A stretch of 64,000 nucleotides of DNA from JBFAPK01 sp040676675 (GTDB lineage Bacteria > Actinomycetota > Actinomycetes > Mycobacteriales > Micromonosporaceae), in assembly GCF_040676675.1 (NCBI RefSeq), contig NZ_JBFAPK010000007.1, positions 62,001 to 126,000 of the forward strand, given 5' to 3'. A program made the translations under genes and the position numbers. Shown here in pieces: positions 50,531 through 59,035 of the stretch. The notes beneath the pieces were generated by a model. The model did no database searches and had not been told where the DNA came from. It worked only from the letters and a program-made list of their open reading frames with translations. Position 1 is the first letter of the stretch. Every line of letters begins with the position of its first letter.

Positions 50531-51229
50531 TCAGCCGGTGATCTTCAAGGTCACCGGGTCGCTGCGCTTGGTGCCGAGGCGCCCGAAGAGCTGGTAGTCA
50601 CCCGGGCCCGGCGGGTCCCCGGCGGCGAGGCCGCCGGCGCACTTGCTGGCGTCCCTGCCGTTCCAGGTCACCGTGTACTCGTGCTCCACGTTCGGCGTGA
50701 GCGACTTGACCTCGTGGCCTCGGGCGGTGCCGCAGGTGTCGGAGGACCAGACGACGGTCGCGCCGAGCCGCAGGTAGATCTCCTGGAGGTCGGCGCCCAG
50801 GTCCCGGCTGCAGGTACGCTCGGAGACGTTCTTGATCTTGAGGTGCAGGTCGACCGCAGTGCCGCTCCTGACCGAGGTCCGGGCGGGCACCGGGACCACG
50901 GAGACCTCCGCGTCCGTGCAGGAACCGTCCGGCGGGGGCGCGACCGACGGCACCGTCCCGCCGGCGCTCGGCGTCGCCGCCGTCGAGGCGTCGTTCCCGG
51001 GCTGGTTCACCTCCGGCGGCGGGGGCGACTCCGTCTCCGGTGTCAGGACCGCCGTGGGCTTGGACCCCACCGAGGAACTGGCTGACGGGTCCCCCTTCGG
51101 GGACGCGCCGGAGTTGGGATCGCCGCAGGAGTAGAGGACGACCAGCAGGAAGAGGAGTCCTGCCCCGAGCACAACGGCCCGGCGCCGCCAATAGACGGCG
51201 GGTGGCAGGGGGCCAACCGTCAGACGCAT
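50531..51229 (-). CDS. Single-pass membrane protein (Rv3587c-like)
   Basis: 232 residues. An N-terminal helix (AVVLGAGLLFLLVVLYSCG, about 18-36) with a Cys at its end, a Ser/Pro/Thr linker (40-105) and an extracellular beta-domain with several cysteines (GSCTDAEVSVVPVP, SERTCSRDLG, SSDTCGTARG, ASKCAGGL) are seen. Position next to disA matches mycobacterial Rv3587c. Function unknown. Confidence 0.8.
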   Translation of the reverse strand: MRLTVGPLPPAVYWRRRAVVLGAGLLFLLVVLYSCGDPNSGASPKGDPSASSSVGSKPTAVLTPETESPPPPEVNQPGNDASTAATPSAGGTVPSVAPPPDGSCTDAEVSVVPVPARTSVRSGTAVDLHLKIKNVSERTCSRDLGADLQEIYLRLGATVVWSSDTCGTARGHEVKSLTPNVEHEYTVTWNGRDASKCAGGLAAGDPPGPGDYQLFGRLGTKRSDPVTLKITG

Positions 51230-51406
51230 GATGCCCTCACCGTATCGGCACGGACCACATTGACTCCGGCGACGCGCCGAGCACCGCCGGCACTCCCACC
51301 CACCGCGCGCCGGCCCGGGCGAAACGGGTCGGGCCGGGCGCCACCGGCGCTCCCGGCGGCGGGTCGCGTGGATCGCGGCCCGGACGTACGCCGGGGGGCG
51401 CGGCCG

Positions 51407-51967
51407 TCACCGGTAGACCTTGCGTTGGTAGATCGCGTGCGCACCGGCGACCCGGTCCAGGAAGAGCAGCCCGGCGCAGTGGTCGATCTCGTGCTGCACC
51501 GCGCGCGCCTCGAAACCGTCCGTGCTGAGCCGCACCGGCGCTCCCGTACCGGGCAGTACCGCCTCCACCACCAGCCGCCCGGCGCGCTTGACGTCGCCCG
51601 TGAGGTGCGGCACCGACATGCACCCCTCCCGCCCCGGGCGCCACCGGCTCGCCTCGACGACCCGCGCGTTGCAGAGCACGAAGGTGCCGTGCACGGTCAG
51701 CGCCTTCGGATGGCCCGTGACGTCGACCGCGAACACCCGCGCGCCGACCCCGACCTGCGGCGCCGCCAGCCCGACACAGCCGGGCGAGACGCGCATGGTG
51801 GCGACCAGGTCGGCGGCGAGCCGTACCGTCTCGGCGGCGGTCGGGTCCACCTCGGCGCCGGCGCGGGAGAGCACCGGATGCGGGGCCTCGACGACCGGAC
51901 GTACCTGCCCCGGCTTCCCCAGCACCTCCAGCGACCAGTCCCCCAGGTCGGGGTGCTCGCCGGTCAC
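51407..51967 (-). CDS. def: Peptide deformylase
   Basis: Removes the N-formyl group from new proteins, 186 residues. All three motifs are present: CVGLAAPQVGVG (motif 1, normally GxGLAAxQ), EGCMSVP (motif 2, metal Cys) and QHEIDHCAG (motif 3, HEIDH). The GTG start overlaps the ACT-gene stop by four bases (GTGA), so it is translated after that gene. Possibly one of several deformylases in the genome. Confidence 0.93.
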   Translation of the reverse strand: MTGEHPDLGDWSLEVLGKPGQVRPVVEAPHPVLSRAGAEVDPTAAETVRLAADLVATMRVSPGCVGLAAPQVGVGARVFAVDVTGHPKALTVHGTFVLCNARVVEASRWRPGREGCMSVPHLTGDVKRAGRLVVEAVLPGTGAPVRLSTDGFEARAVQHEIDHCAGLLFLDRVAGAHAIYQRKVYR

Positions 51968-52476
51968 AGTAGGTCCGACTCGGCGGGGCGCAGTGTCACC
52001 TCGACGTCGAGGCCGGCGGCGACCTCCGCGAGCCGTCCCGCGAGAGCGTCGGCGGCGCCCGGCGGCAGGTCGACCTCGGCGACCACCACGTAGAGCGGAC
52101 CGGTGAGGCGGGTCGTCAGGTCGGTCACGTTGCCGCCGGCCTCCGCGACGACCCGGGTCACCGCGGCGACGATGCCGAGCCGGTCGGCGCCGTGGACGGC
52201 GAGCAGGTACGGCTCCCCGGCCGGCGCCGACTCCGCCTCCCCGTCGATCCGCCGTACGGTCGCCAGCAGTTGGCCGTCCGCGGTGAGCGGCTCCAGCACC
52301 GCCTCGGCCTCGGCGGCGGACGGGCCGGTACAGACCAGCGTCATGGCGAAGTGACCACGCAGCCGCGTCATCGTCGAGTCGGTCAGGTTGGCGCCGACGC
52401 GCGCGAGCACCTCCGCGACATCCGCCACGATGCCGGGCCGGTCCGGTCCGATGACGGTGATCGCGAGTTCGTTCAT
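51964..52476 (-). CDS. Tandem ACT-domain protein (GcvR-like)
   Basis: 170 residues made of two ACT domains (about 2-75: LAITVIGPDRPGIVADVAEVL; about 88-165: YLLAVHGADRLGIVAAVTRVV). Such proteins bind amino acids and regulate; the layout is like GcvR. I chose ATG 52476 because the domain begins there. CAAACT six bases upstream is a weak -10. Coupled to def. Confidence 0.86.
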   Translation of the reverse strand: MNELAITVIGPDRPGIVADVAEVLARVGANLTDSTMTRLRGHFAMTLVCTGPSAAEAEAVLEPLTADGQLLATVRRIDGEAESAPAGEPYLLAVHGADRLGIVAAVTRVVAEAGGNVTDLTTRLTGPLYVVVAEVDLPPGAADALAGRLAEVAAGLDVEVTLRPAESDLL

Positions 52477-52605
52477 CCACGCAGTTTGCCCGACGCGGCG
52501 GCGATGCGGGGGGCCACCGGCGGCACGGTCCACGCTGCGGGAAACGCCGGTCCGGGCCCGGCGATGTGCCGGCGCGGCGCCCGGCATGACATCATCGGCG
52601 GCGCC

Positions 52606-53574
52606 ATGCCCGAGAAGACGACGCTCGCCGCCGACGCCATCCGGTGGTACGACGAGAACGCCCGCGACCTGCCGTGGCGCGAGCCCGGCGTCGGCGCCTG
52701 GGCGATCCTGGTCAGCGAGATCATGCTCCAGCAGACGCCCGTGGTGCGGGTGCTGCCCGCCTGGCGGTCGTGGATGACGCGCTGGCCCACGCCGGCGGCG
52801 CTGGCCGCGGACACCCCCGCCGAGGCGATCCGGATGTGGGGCCGGTTGGGCTACCCGCGCCGGGCGCTACGGCTGCGGGAGTGCGCCGTCGCGCTGGTGG
52901 AGCGGCACGGCGGCGCGGTGCCGGACCGGCTCGAACAGTTGCTCGCCCTGCCGGGGGTGGGCGACTACACGGCCCGGGCCGTCGCCGCCTTCGCCTTCGG
53001 CCAACGGCACCCGGTGGTGGACACGAACGTACGGCGGCTGGTGGCGCGGGCGGTCGAGGGCGAGGCCGACGCCGGCCCGGCGACCCGCCCCTCGGACCTG
53101 GTCGCCACCGAGCGGCTGCTGCCCGAGCGGCCCGCCGAGGCGGCCCGGGCCAGCGCCGCGTTCATGGAGCTCGGGGCGCTGATCTGCACGGCCCGCACCC
53201 CGCGCTGTGCCGACTGCCCGCTGGCGTACCGCTGCGCCTGGCGCGCCTCCGGCCGGCCGGCGCCGGTCGGGCCGACCCGGCGCCCGCAGCGCTACGCCGG
53301 CACCGATCGGCAGGTACGGGGTCTGCTGCTCGCGGTGCTGCGCGAGGCGTCCGGCCCGGTGCCGCGCGAACGGCTGGACCTGGTCTGGTCGGATGCCGCC
53401 CAGCGGGCCCGGGCGCTGGCGGGGCTCGTCGAGGACGGCCTGGTGGAGCTGGTCGGGGAGAGCTGCGTGCTGGCCGGCGACGCCGCGTCCGTGGACCCGG
53501 TGGATCTCTCCGGCGGGGACGGGGTTGCCGTCGGGATGGGGCCGGTCGGGCCCGGCGAGCCCCGTCCGGCCTGA
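52606..53574 (+). CDS. mutY: A/G-specific adenine glycosylase MutY
   Basis: Removes adenine mispaired with 8-oxoguanine, 322 residues. HhH-GPD core: SEIMLQQTPVVRVLP, LPGVGDYTARAVAAFAFG and catalytic Asp in PVVDTNVRRL. The iron-sulfur loop is CTARTPRCADCPLAYRC. The C-terminal NUDIX-like domain is reduced to about 100 residues, as in many actinobacteria. ATG 52606 begins the homologous region; no clear ribosome site. Confidence 0.94.
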   Translation: MPEKTTLAADAIRWYDENARDLPWREPGVGAWAILVSEIMLQQTPVVRVLPAWRSWMTRWPTPAALAADTPAEAIRMWGRLGYPRRALRLRECAVALVERHGGAVPDRLEQLLALPGVGDYTARAVAAFAFGQRHPVVDTNVRRLVARAVEGEADAGPATRPSDLVATERLLPERPAEAARASAAFMELGALICTARTPRCADCPLAYRCAWRASGRPAPVGPTRRPQRYAGTDRQVRGLLLAVLREASGPVPRERLDLVWSDAAQRARALAGLVEDGLVELVGESCVLAGDAASVDPVDLSGGDGVAVGMGPVGPGEPRPA

Positions 53575-53638
53575 CGCCGTTGCCCGGCCCGGCGCTCTCG
53601 CCTGGCGTGGTGCGAAAACGCCTGGCTCTGGCGTGAAA

Positions 53639-53685
53639 AACGGCTTCGGGCCGGTGGCTCTGCTCGCCACCGGCCCGAAGCCGTT
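53639..53685. terminator. Bidirectional terminator between mutY and clpC
   Basis: 20-base perfect arms (53639-53658, 53666-53685) with a 7-base loop, placed between convergent genes. A-rich on the left and T-containing on the right, so usable in both directions. Confidence 0.9.
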
Positions 53686-53715
53686 GTTGGTTCTCGCTCT
53701 GGTCCCGCTCGCTCG

Positions 53716-56247
53716 TTACTCGTCCGCGCCCGCGGCGGCCGTGCCGCCCAGGTCGGCCGGTACCGCGTCCGGAACCTCCACCGGCTTGTCCGCGCCGCGG
53801 AACACCAGCTTGGACTTGTCGATGTCGTCGGGGTCGCCCTCGCAGTCGACGACGACGATCTGCCCCGGCGTGAGCTCGTTGAACAGGATCCGCTCGGAGA
53901 GGCTGTCCTCGATGTCGCGCTGGATGGTCCGGCGCAGCGGCCGGGCACCCAGCACCGGGTCGAAGCCCTTCTTCGCCAGGTACTTCTTGGCGTTGTCGGT
54001 CAGCTCCAGGCCCATGTCGCGGTTACGCAGCTGCGTCTCGATCCGCTGGATCATGATGTCCACGATCGAGAGGATCTCGGTCTGGTTGAGCTGGTGGAAC
54101 ACGATCGTGTCGTCGATCCGGTTGAGGAACTCCGGCCGGAAGTGCTGCTTCAGCTCGTCGTTGACCTTCTGCTTCATCCGCTCGTAGTTGGACTCCTGGT
54201 CCTCGGAGGCCTGGAAGCCCAGCGACACCGCCTTGGCCACGTCGCGCGTGCCCAGGTTGGTGGTCAGGATGATGACCGTGTTCTTGAAGTCCACGATCCG
54301 GCCCTGACCGTCGGTGAGCCGACCGTCCTCCAGGATCTGGAGCAGCGTGTTGAACACGTCCGGGTGGGCCTTCTCGATCTCGTCGAAGAGCACCACCGAG
54401 AACGGCCGACGCCGCACCTTCTCCGTGAGCTGACCACCCTCGTCGTAGCCGACGTAGCCGGGAGGGGCACCCACCAGCCGCGACACGGTGTACCGGTCGT
54501 GGAACTCGGACATGTCGAGCTGGATCAGCGCGTCCTCGCTGCCGAAGAGGAACTCGGCGAGGGCCTTGGAGAGCTCGGTCTTACCGACACCCGACGGACC
54601 GGCGAAGATGAACGAACCGGAGGGCCGCTTCGGGTCCTTCAGTCCGGCCCGGGTACGCCGGATCGCCTTCGAGACCGCCTTGACCGCGTCCTCCTGGCCG
54701 ACGACCCGCTTGTGCAGCTCGTCCTCCATGCGCAGCAGCCGGGAGGTCTCCTCCTCGGTGAGCTTGTAGACCGGGATACCGGTCCAGTTCGCCAGCACCT
54801 CGGCGATTTCCTCGTCGTCGACCTCGGACACGACGTCCAGGTCGCCGGCCTTCCACTCCTTCTCCCGCTGCGCCTTCTGGCCGAGCAGCTGCTTCTCCTT
54901 GTCCCGCAGCTGGGCGGCGCGCTCGAAGTCCTGCGCGTCGATCGCGGACTCCTTGTCGCGGCGGACCTGGGCGATCCGCTCGTCGAAGTCGCGCAGGTCT
55001 GGCGGCGCGGTCATCCGGCGGATCCGCATCCGGGCACCGGCCTCGTCGATCAGGTCGATCGCCTTGTCCGGCAGGAACCGGTCGGAGATGTACCGGTCGG
55101 CCAGCGTCGCCGCCGCCACCAGCGCGGCGTCGGTGATGCTCACCCGGTGGTGCGCCTCGTACCGGTCGCGCAGGCCCTTGAGGATCTCGATGGTGTGCGC
55201 CAGCGACGGCTCACCCACCTGGATCGGCTGGAAGCGCCGTTCGAGAGCCGCGTCCTTCTCGACGTACTTCCGGTACTCCTCGAGGGTGGTCGCGCCGATG
55301 GTCTGCAGCTCGCCGCGGGCCAGCATCGGCTTCAGGATGCTCGCCGCGTCGATCGCGCCCTCGGCCGCACCCGCACCCACCAGGGTGTGGATCTCGTCGA
55401 TGAAGAGGATGATGTCGCCGCGGGTACGGATCTCCTTGAGCACCTTCTTGAGGCGCTCCTCGAAGTCACCGCGGTACCGCGAGCCGGCGACCAGCGCACC
55501 GAGGTCGAGGGTGTAGAGCTGCTTGTCCTTCAGCGTCTCGGGCACCTCGCCCTTGATGATCTTCTGGGACAGCCCCTCCACCACGGCCGTCTTGCCGACG
55601 CCGGGCTCCCCGATCAGTACCGGGTTGTTCTTGGTACGGCGGGAGAGCACCTGCATCACCCGCTCGATCTCCTTCTCGCGCCCGATCACCGGGTCGAGCT
55701 TGCCCTCCCGGGCGGCCTGGGTGAGGTTGCGCCCGAACTGGTCCAGCACCAGGCTGGTCGACGGGGCGGCCTCGCCGGTGGCGGTACCGGCCGCGGCCGG
55801 CTCCTTGCCCTGGTAGCCGGAGAGAAGCTGGATGACCTGCTGACGGACCCGGTTGAGGTCGGCGCCGAGCTTGACCAGCACCTGGGCGGCGACGCCCTCA
55901 CCCTCACGGATCAGCCCGAGCAGGATGTGCTCCGTACCGATGTAGTTGTGGCCGAGCTGCAGCGCCTCACGCAGCGACAGCTCCAGCACCTTCTTGGCCC
56001 GCGGCGTGAACGGGATGTGCCCGCTCGGCGCCTGCTGCCCCTGCCCGATGATCTCCTCGACCTGCTGGCGGACGCCTTCCAGGGAGATACCGAGGCTCTC
56101 CAGCGCCTTGGCCGCCACGCCCTCACCCTCGTGGATGAGGCCCAGCAGGATGTGCTCCGTACCGATGTAGTTGTGGTTGAGCATCCGGGCCTCTTCCTGG
56201 GCCAGGACGACAACCCGTCGCGCTCGGTCGGTGAACCGCTCGAACAT
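53716..56247 (-). CDS. clpC: ATP-dependent Clp protease ATPase subunit ClpC
   Basis: AAA+ unfoldase feeding ClpP, 843 residues. The duplicated Clp_N repeat (HNYIGTEHILLGLI occurs twice) is followed by D1 with Walker A GEPGVGKTA, a coiled UVR-type middle (AQDFERAAQLRDKEKQ), D2 with Walker A GPSGVGKTELS and a C-terminal D2-small domain. The ClpP-docking loop is in D2. ATG 56247 has GAGGAG upstream. Likely essential and stress-regulated. Confidence 0.97.
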   Translation of the reverse strand: MFERFTDRARRVVVLAQEEARMLNHNYIGTEHILLGLIHEGEGVAAKALESLGISLEGVRQQVEEIIGQGQQAPSGHIPFTPRAKKVLELSLREALQLGHNYIGTEHILLGLIREGEGVAAQVLVKLGADLNRVRQQVIQLLSGYQGKEPAAAGTATGEAAPSTSLVLDQFGRNLTQAAREGKLDPVIGREKEIERVMQVLSRRTKNNPVLIGEPGVGKTAVVEGLSQKIIKGEVPETLKDKQLYTLDLGALVAGSRYRGDFEERLKKVLKEIRTRGDIILFIDEIHTLVGAGAAEGAIDAASILKPMLARGELQTIGATTLEEYRKYVEKDAALERRFQPIQVGEPSLAHTIEILKGLRDRYEAHHRVSITDAALVAAATLADRYISDRFLPDKAIDLIDEAGARMRIRRMTAPPDLRDFDERIAQVRRDKESAIDAQDFERAAQLRDKEKQLLGQKAQREKEWKAGDLDVVSEVDDEEIAEVLANWTGIPVYKLTEEETSRLLRMEDELHKRVVGQEDAVKAVSKAIRRTRAGLKDPKRPSGSFIFAGPSGVGKTELSKALAEFLFGSEDALIQLDMSEFHDRYTVSRLVGAPPGYVGYDEGGQLTEKVRRRPFSVVLFDEIEKAHPDVFNTLLQILEDGRLTDGQGRIVDFKNTVIILTTNLGTRDVAKAVSLGFQASEDQESNYERMKQKVNDELKQHFRPEFLNRIDDTIVFHQLNQTEILSIVDIMIQRIETQLRNRDMGLELTDNAKKYLAKKGFDPVLGARPLRRTIQRDIEDSLSERILFNELTPGQIVVVDCEGDPDDIDKSKLVFRGADKPVEVPDAVPADLGGTAAAGADE

Positions 56248-56300
56248 GCCCTCGTGCTCCTCACGTGCCGTGCGCCAGTGGTCTTGGCGGGGCCAGCGCC

Positions 56301-56323
56301 CGGACGTCCAAGACGGACGTCCG
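56301..56323 (-). promoter_or_regulatory. Hairpin in the clpC leader
   Basis: CGGACGTCC and GGACGTCCG form 9-base arms around AAGAC, downstream of the predicted clpC start of transcription and about 55 bases before the ATG. Confidence 0.4.
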
Positions 56324-56332
56324 TGCTCTCTT

Positions 56333-56361
56333 ACTCTATCGCCGCGACCCCGCTCGTCCGA
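56333..56361 (-). promoter_or_regulatory. Candidate clpC promoter
   Basis: Minus strand TCGGAC (56356-56361) and TAGAGT (56333-56338), 17 bases apart; leader of about 80 nt. Confidence 0.45.
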
Positions 56362-56442
56362 CGCCCTGCGCGCCGGATCGGGCCTGCCGCGGGATGTATT
56401 AGCCAACCCTGCACGCTCAGCGGCTGTTCCTCACCCCCGAGC

Positions 56443-56460
56443 GCTACGCGCAGAGCGAAA
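56443..56460. promoter_or_regulatory. Weak ClgR-like site upstream of clpC
   Basis: CGC-GCAGA-GCG-AA resembles the CGC-N5-GCG core of ClgR sites found before actinobacterial clp genes. About 200 bp from the start codon, so only a weak candidate. Confidence 0.25.
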
Positions 56461-56498
56461 TTCAACCGGCGGTGCGACGACCGCCGGACCCGCCGTGG

Positions 56499-56542
56499 TG
56501 GTCCACAGGCTGTGGACAAAGGCGTCCACTGGTTGTGGATAA
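56499..56542. promoter_or_regulatory. Cluster of three DnaA boxes
   Basis: TGGTCCACA (56499-56507, one mismatch), TTGTCCACA on the minus strand (56511-56519, perfect actinobacterial box) and TTATCCACA on the minus strand (56534-56542, perfect). The first two form a palindrome, GTCCACAG-G-CTGTGGAC. They lie in the 700-bp gene-free region 56248-56948 between clpC and lsr2. Confidence 0.7.
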
Positions 56543-56762
56543 CGCCCGGCCTCCCCGGATCGTTCCCACCGACGCACAGAGATCTCCCTCCGCGCTCGCG
56601 CCGACACGCCACGTGACGGCCGCCACATCCCGTCCGACAGACTCACCCGCTAGGCCTCACCCCGGGCATCCCATTTCGCCGGATCTGCCCCAAGACGCGC
56701 GGTTCGGCCGCCGGGTTCGCCACCCGATCGCCCGCGCGGGCGTACGGCGCGGGACCACCGAC

Positions 56763-56834
56763 GGGTTGGGGGCCGGATCGCCCGCGACGGGATCAAGCCT
56801 GACCGCCCAGAGCGGGTGATCCGGCCCCCAACCC
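56763..56834. repeat. Hairpin element, related copy C
   Basis: 17-base perfect arms (56763-56779, 56818-56834), an inner second stem (GCCCGC/GCGGGT) and a loop containing ATCAAGCCTGAC, shared with copies A and B. Its stem differs from theirs. About 115 bp after the lsr2 stop. Confidence 0.65.
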
Positions 56835-56948
56835 CCAAGAGCCACCACCCCCAAGAGCGACCGCCCGGAAAGCCCCCGAAAACGCCGACGCCGGGCTCGA
56901 AGCACCTTCGTGCCTCGGCCCGGCGCTCATCGCGCGGTCGCCAGCGAC

Positions 56949-57299
56949 TCAGCGGCCGGCCTTCGCGTGGTACTCGTCGACGATCTCCTGCGGGATGCGG
57001 CCACGGTCCGAGATCTCCTTGCCTTCCTTCTTGGCCCAGGCCCGGATCGCCTTGTTCTGCTCCCGGTCGGCGGTGGCGCCACCGCGGCCACGAGCCGCCC
57101 GGCCACCGACCACCACGCCGCCCCGGCCGACCTTCGAACCAGCCGCGACGTATGGGGCGAATAGCTCCCGCAATTTGCCGGCGTTCTTCTTCGAGAGGTC
57201 GATCTCGTACTGAACCCCGTCGAGCGAGAACTTGACGGTCTCCTCCGCGTCTCCGCCGTCCAGGTCATCGACCAGCTTGTGAATGATCTGCTTGGCCAC
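56949..57299 (-). CDS. lsr2: Nucleoid-associated protein Lsr2
   Basis: Xenogeneic silencer that bridges AT-rich DNA, 116 residues. N-terminal dimerisation domain (AKQIIHKLVDDLDGGDAEETVKF) and C-terminal DNA-binding domain with the RGR hook (EISDRGRIPQEIVDEYHAKAG) are complete. GTG 57299 has AAAGGA nine bases upstream. Between clpC and lysS, as in mycobacteria and Streptomyces. Confidence 0.97.
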   Translation of the reverse strand: MAKQIIHKLVDDLDGGDAEETVKFSLDGVQYEIDLSKKNAGKLRELFAPYVAAGSKVGRGGVVVGGRAARGRGGATADREQNKAIRAWAKKEGKEISDRGRIPQEIVDEYHAKAGR

Positions 57300-57407
57300 G
57301 TGCCACGTTCCTTTCGAGCAGGTTCTCCCGCAAACAAGAGAACAATAGCGCTCAAGCTGCTTGTTGCGTCAATAGGACTCGGAAACTACGCAACAACAAC
57401 CGGGCGA

Positions 57408-58916
57408 CTACTCCGCGCGGACCAACGGGAAGAGGATCGTTTCCCGAATTCCGAGCCCCGTGAGGGCCATCAGGAGCCGGTCGATTCCCATTCCCATGCC
57501 GCCGGTGGGCGGCATTCCGTACTCCATGGCGCGGAGAAAGTCCTCGTCGAGCCGCATTGCCTCGTCATCGCCCCGGGCCGCGAGCTGCGCCTGCGCGACC
57601 AACCGCTGCCGCTGCACCACCGGGTCGACCAGCTCCGAGTACCCCGTCGCCAGCTCGAATCCGAAGACGTAGAGGTCCCATTTCTCGGTGAGGCCGGGCC
57701 GCTCCCGGTGCCCCCGGACGAGCGGGCTCGTCTCCTCCGGGTAGTCCCGCACGAAGGTCGGCTGGCGCAGGCCGGGCACGACGAGTTCCTCGAACAGTTC
57801 CTCGGCGAGCTTGCCCGGGCCCCACTTGGGATCCACCGCCAAGCCGACCTTCTCGGCGTACTGGACGAGTTGGGCGCGGTCGGTCTCGACCGTCACCTCC
57901 TCGCCGAGCGCCTCCGAAAGCACTCCGTACAGCGTGACCGAGCGCCACTCGCCACCGAGATCGAACTCCGTCCCGTCGGCATGCGCCACCGTGTGCGACC
58001 CGCCGATCGCAACCGCCGCGGCCTGCACCAACTCGCGGGTCAGCGTGGCCATCGTGTCGTAGTCGCCATAGGTCTCGTACACCTCGAGCATCGCGAACTC
58101 AGGCGAGTGCGAGGAGTCGATGCCCTCATTCCGGAAGTTGCGGTTGATCTCGAAGACCCGGTCGATGCCGCCGACCACCGCCCGCTTGAGATAAAGCTCC
58201 GGGGCGATTCGCAGGTACAGATCGGTATCCAGGGCATTGCTGTGCGTCACGAATGGCCGGGCGGCGGCGCCGCCGTGCAGCAACTGCAGCATCGGCGTTT
58301 CGACTTCGACGAAACCCCGCCCGTGCAGCGAATCCCGCAGGCTGCGTACGGTCGTCGCGCGGGTGCGTACCATCTGGCGCGCCTGCGGGCGGACGACCAG
58401 GTCGACGTAGCGCTGCCGGACCCGGGCCTCCTCGCTGAGCGGCTTGTGCGCCACCGGAAGCGGCCGGAGCGCCTTCGCGGTGAGCGCCCAACTGTCGGCC
58501 AGCACCGAGAGCTCGCCCCGCCGGCTGGTGATCACCTCGCCGGTGATGCCGACGTGGTCGCCCAGGTCGACCTGGCGCTTCCACTGCTCCAGCCGCTCCG
58601 CGCCGACCCGGTCCAGCGAGATCATCGCCTGCAGCTCGGTGCCGTCCCCGTCCCGCAGCGTCGCGAAACAGAGCTTCCCGGTGTTGCGTACGAAGATCAC
58701 TCGCCCGGTCACCGACGCGGTGTCCCCCGTGGCGGTATCGGTCGGCAGGTCGGCGTAGCGGGCGCGGATCTCGGCCAACGTCGCGGTACGGGGATATCCG
58801 ACCGGATACGGCTCGACGCCGTCGGCGAGCATGCGGTCCCGCTTCTCCCGGCGGATCCGCATCTGCTCGGGAAGATCATCAACGGCCTCGGCGGGGAGGG
58901 GGGACTGCTCAGTCAC
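57408..58916 (-). CDS. lysS: Lysine--tRNA ligase, class II
   Basis: Charges tRNA-Lys, 502 residues. N-terminal OB-fold anticodon domain (about 60-150), then the class II core with motif 2 FRNEGIDSSHSPEFAMLEVYE (shortened here to its key residues FRNEG...HSPEF) and motif 3 GMGMGIDRLLMALTG. GTG 58916 has GAGGAAG eight bases upstream. Same strand as lsr2, with a 108-bp gap. Confidence 0.97.
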   Translation of the reverse strand: MTEQSPLPAEAVDDLPEQMRIRREKRDRMLADGVEPYPVGYPRTATLAEIRARYADLPTDTATGDTASVTGRVIFVRNTGKLCFATLRDGDGTELQAMISLDRVGAERLEQWKRQVDLGDHVGITGEVITSRRGELSVLADSWALTAKALRPLPVAHKPLSEEARVRQRYVDLVVRPQARQMVRTRATTVRSLRDSLHGRGFVEVETPMLQLLHGGAAARPFVTHSNALDTDLYLRIAPELYLKRAVVGGIDRVFEINRNFRNEGIDSSHSPEFAMLEVYETYGDYDTMATLTRELVQAAAVAIGGSHTVAHADGTEFDLGGEWRSVTLYGVLSEALGEEVTVETDRAQLVQYAEKVGLAVDPKWGPGKLAEELFEELVVPGLRQPTFVRDYPEETSPLVRGHRERPGLTEKWDLYVFGFELATGYSELVDPVVQRQRLVAQAQLAARGDDEAMRLDEDFLRAMEYGMPPTGGMGMGIDRLLMALTGLGIRETILFPLVRAE

Positions 58917-59023
58917 GGCGTGCTTCCTCAGCTAAGAAATCCGGCGGGTTCGGCCCCGAGCGTACTCAAGTGCTTTGGCGCCGGTTAGCGGATAACCACC
59001 CCAGAGACGCGATCAGGTCTGGA

Positions 59024-59029
59024 TACGCT
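59024..59029 (+). promoter_or_regulatory. -10 box of leaderless methyltransferase gene
   Basis: TACGCT ends six bases before ATG 59036; no ribosome site. Confidence 0.5.
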
Positions 59030-59035
59030 CGCCCC

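Noticed and set aside
56499..56542. Chromosome origin (oriC)
   Set aside because: Only three DnaA boxes and no dnaA, dnaN or AT-rich unwinding region nearby; oriC in these bacteria lies between dnaA and dnaN.
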